Source: an uncultured Prevotellaceae bacterium
Lineage (GTDB): Bacteria; Bacteroidota; Bacteroidia; Bacteroidales; Bacteroidaceae
Direction of reading: 5' to 3'
Assembly (NCBI GenBank): GCA_937915745.1
Contig: CALGGJ010000030.1
Coordinates: 1 to 5,772 of the forward strand
Length of the DNA: 5,772 nucleotides
Shown piece by piece: positions 3,963-5,772 of this stretch. Below the pieces are notes generated by a model that was given only the letters and a program-made list of their open reading frames with translations, searched no databases and was not told the origin of the DNA. Numbering within the stretch: position 1 is the stretch's first letter; every line of letters starts with the position of its first letter. The position numbers and the translations under genes are program-made.

Positions 3963-5471
3963 CTACTTTATCAAGACCTTCCTTCCGTTATGAACATAGA
4001 TACCTGGATTAAGCTGGTCGGAGCTGGCATGGCGATTGCCAAGCAAATCGTATAATGTGCCCGGAGCAACATCGTAGCCATTGCACGATTGTTCAACGTC
4101 CTCAATACCTGTCTCCTCACGGTTTATCATGAAGATATATGTGTTCATGCTGCGTGCAGGCATCGGTACGGTGACGATTTTAGTTGGTTCAGCCAAGTCG
4201 ATGGACGACTCCTGGCACAGGTTTTCCGCCTCGTTGCCGGTCGATAGCATGTGCGTACAGCTCTTCACGTCGTAGGGTAGTCTCAGCACGAGGTCGTAGG
4301 CGGTACCGATGGTGTCGATTGCCATTACGATGAGCGAATCGCCCTTGATGTATGCCGAATACTCCTGTGCGGCTCCCGAGCCTGATGTCATGTCGCGCGA
4401 TGTGGTCAGTCGGGTGGAGCCTGTGACATGTTTTGCGAAGTGGGACATGACGTATGCTCGTGGCAGCAGCGTGTTCTTCTTGTTCTCAGTGCCGTATTTT
4501 GACTCACCTGTACCTATGAAGGCCCAGTGTGCCCGCATGTACCAATAGATATATCCTGTGCATCCGGCCATCATACACTCGTTGAGTTCCTCGGCAAAGA
4601 TGAGGTTCTCGTGCCAGTTGGGCAGGCGGTCGATATTGTCGGTCACCGAGTGTTCGGTCATCCACACCTCCTTGCCATACTGTGCAGGCAGGACGGCCGA
4701 CTGTTTCATGTAGTCGAGCGGTGCATGCCCGTAGAGGTGACCCGCCACGATGTCTATCTGCTCGCGGCATGTTGCGTCTCTCATGAGCGGGTCGGTGTAG
4801 TTGGGTGTGAACCCCAGGCTTTCGCCGCTGATGAGCCGCACTCCGGGATATGTCTCCCTGTCGAGCATGTATGCATAGTTCTTCACGAGGTTCACGAGGT
4901 CTTGAGGGTCGTACAGACATCCTGAATAGTCCACCCACCAGTCGGGCTCGTTTTGTATTGATACGGCATCTACCACCACTCCCTTGGATTTCATGTATTT
5001 CAAATACGAGTTGAGCCATGGGAAGAACTTGTCGTAGCAGTCTTCGCGCAGTTTGCCTCGCTGGTTGCCCTGACTGTCGGATTTTCCACCCTGAGCCGTA
5101 CCGTTGGTCTTGTAAGCACCTGGTGGCGACCATGGTGTGCCGAAGACGATGCCTCCGCGTAGTTTCACTATCTTTGCCGACGGCACACAGCCTTGCCAGT
5201 TGTAGTTGCTCCAGCTCGCGTTGTCATCGCCGTTGAAGCTCGGGGATATCTCCATGCGCATTATGTTCAACCCTATTTTCGATGTAGGGCCGTAGAGTAA
5301 CCTTACAGGAGCTGTATCGGTGCCGTACGGACACATAGCCCCATCGCAACAGGCTGCTCCAAATCCTGTGATGGTCTGCCTCTCGGCTTTGTTGACGGTC
5401 AGGACGAGTTTTGCTGCATGAGCGGATGCAGCTGTGAGCAGTACGATAATAGAAATGATGATCTTCTTCAT
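3963..5471 (-). CDS. Secreted GH30-family glycoside hydrolase (probable xylanase type)
   Basis: The 502-residue protein starts with a signal peptide (MKKIIISIIVLLTAASAHA, probable cleavage after A19; no lipobox). A GH30-type (beta/alpha)8 barrel follows: ITGFGAACCDG (34-44), IGLNIMRMEIS (66-76), GTPWSPPGAYKTNG (111-124). The likely acid/base is E175 in SIQNEPD and the likely nucleophile is E273 in WMTEHSVTDN; HLYGH and YIYWYMR (307-313) close the barrel. A beta-rich side domain (about 340-450) comes next. The end (GTLYDLLGNR...LNPGIYVHNGRKVLIK) resembles the short C-terminal tails of many Prevotella secreted enzymes, related to type IX secretion tails. GH30 includes glucuronoxylanases, beta-glucosidases and 1,6-glucanases; the QNEPD and TEH context with a compact side domain suggests the xylanase branch, but subfamily is not certain. 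It stands alone, without SusC/SusD neighbours. Confidence 0.85.
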   Translation of the reverse strand: MKKIIISIIVLLTAASAHAAKLVLTVNKAERQTITGFGAACCDGAMCPYGTDTAPVRLLYGPTSKIGLNIMRMEISPSFNGDDNASWSNYNWQGCVPSAKIVKLRGGIVFGTPWSPPGAYKTNGTAQGGKSDSQGNQRGKLREDCYDKFFPWLNSYLKYMKSKGVVVDAVSIQNEPDWWVDYSGCLYDPQDLVNLVKNYAYMLDRETYPGVRLISGESLGFTPNYTDPLMRDATCREQIDIVAGHLYGHAPLDYMKQSAVLPAQYGKEVWMTEHSVTDNIDRLPNWHENLIFAEELNECMMAGCTGYIYWYMRAHWAFIGTGESKYGTENKKNTLLPRAYVMSHFAKHVTGSTRLTTSRDMTSGSGAAQEYSAYIKGDSLIVMAIDTIGTAYDLVLRLPYDVKSCTHMLSTGNEAENLCQESSIDLAEPTKIVTVPMPARSMNTYIFMINREETGIEDVEQSCNGYDVAPGTLYDLLGNRHASSDQLNPGIYVHNGRKVLIK

Positions 5472-5589
5472 TGTAGTACACTTTTTTATGCAGGGTATAA
5501 CTTGGTTATTTTCTGAATTGTCTGTTAACGGTTGGCGTATAGACTTGAATCTGCGGCAGCTACCTTGCTGCGACCCACGAATCCTGTGG

Positions 5590-5621
5590 CAAAGATACGA
5601 AATATTTTACAAATCAGCAAC
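5590..5621 (-). promoter_or_regulatory. Promoter of the GH30 gene
   Basis: Minus-strand bases 5597-5590 read TATCTTTG, a perfect -7 box. GTTG at 5621-5618, 20 bases upstream, is a three-of-four match to the -33 TTTG. Predicted start is near 5583, leaving a leader of about 110 nt before the ATG. The leader shows no obvious terminator. Confidence 0.7.
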
Positions 5622-5656
5622 ATATTATCAAAAAAACTGTACGGATGTAATAATCT

Positions 5657-5692
5657 CAAATCGGTCATTAGACTGTTTCGTACTTTCATAAC
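5657..5692 (-). repeat. Dispersed repeat family A, copy 4
   Basis: Its reverse complement shares 24 identical bases with 70-93 and 32 of 36 overall with 58-93. It points leftwards, towards the GH30 promoter, ending 59 bases from the -7 box. Beyond its outer end is a small inverted repeat ATAAC-GTTCT-GTTAT (5688-5702) followed by an A-run. Confidence 0.8.
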
Positions 5693-5730
5693 GTTCTGTT
5701 ATAAAAAAACCTGCTGCCCATCCGGCAACC

Positions 5731-5772
5731 CTCCGCCTGTCATACCGACGGAGCGGAGCGCAGGAGTGTATC
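5731..5772. repeat. Repeat family B, copy 2 (42 bp, at window edge)
   Basis: It is inverted relative to 3859-3900, with 39 of 42 positions the same. The shared core is GTCATACCGACGGAGCG and the outer end is AGGAGTGTATC. The copy reaches the last base of the window, so it may continue. With 3859-3900 it encloses the GH30 gene and promoter in a segment of about 1.9 kb. Confidence 0.85.

Overview
The window reads as accessory DNA from a Bacteroidales bacterium, most likely of the Prevotella/Segatella type. The grounds are a UpxY-family antiterminator, a DUF3791/DUF3990 pair, a secreted GH30 glycosidase with a Prevotella-style C-terminal tail, start codons without clear Shine-Dalgarno sequences, and promoters of the Bacteroidetes form (-7 box TAnnTTTG). 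Species level cannot be read from the sequence alone. Every supported gene is on the minus strand, so transcription runs from high to low coordinates.

Region 1 (about 58-3218) is a capsule-type regulatory unit cut short. A promoter near 3105-3112 drives a structured leader of about 450 nt that ends in an intrinsic terminator (2697-2732). A upxY-like antiterminator gene (1840-2649) follows, then, after 48 nt, a shortened and divergent glucose-1-phosphate thymidylyltransferase homologue (1060-1791). No glycosyltransferase, flippase or other capsule gene follows. Instead there is a 473-base gap with a second promoter-like site, a 21-codon ORF and REP-like palindromes, then an intact DUF3791 gene (371-586) overlapping by 4 nt a DUF3990 gene (150-374) that has lost about half its length.

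Region 2 (about 3219-3962) has no convincing gene. It is a mosaic of repeats: a 29-bp-spaced direct repeat, a 22-bp tandem repeat, a 21-bp tandem repeat with a 42-bp higher-order period, and a palindromic element.

Region 3 (3963-5772) is one secreted GH30 enzyme, probably a xylanase-type glycosidase, with its own promoter.

Two dispersed repeat families tie the window together. A 24-36 bp repeat with core CTAATGACCGATTTG occurs four times, in inward-facing inverted pairs that bracket region 1 (58-93 / 3183-3218) and the GH30 unit (3384-3400 / 5657-5692). A 42-bp repeat occurs as an inverted pair around the GH30 gene (3859-3900 / 5731-5772; 39 of 42 identical), with a third degenerate copy at 3787-3826. 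These look like mobile or REP/MITE-type intergenic elements with no transposase in view. Their arrangement, and the orphan antiterminator plus altered RmlA, are the main points worth a second look.
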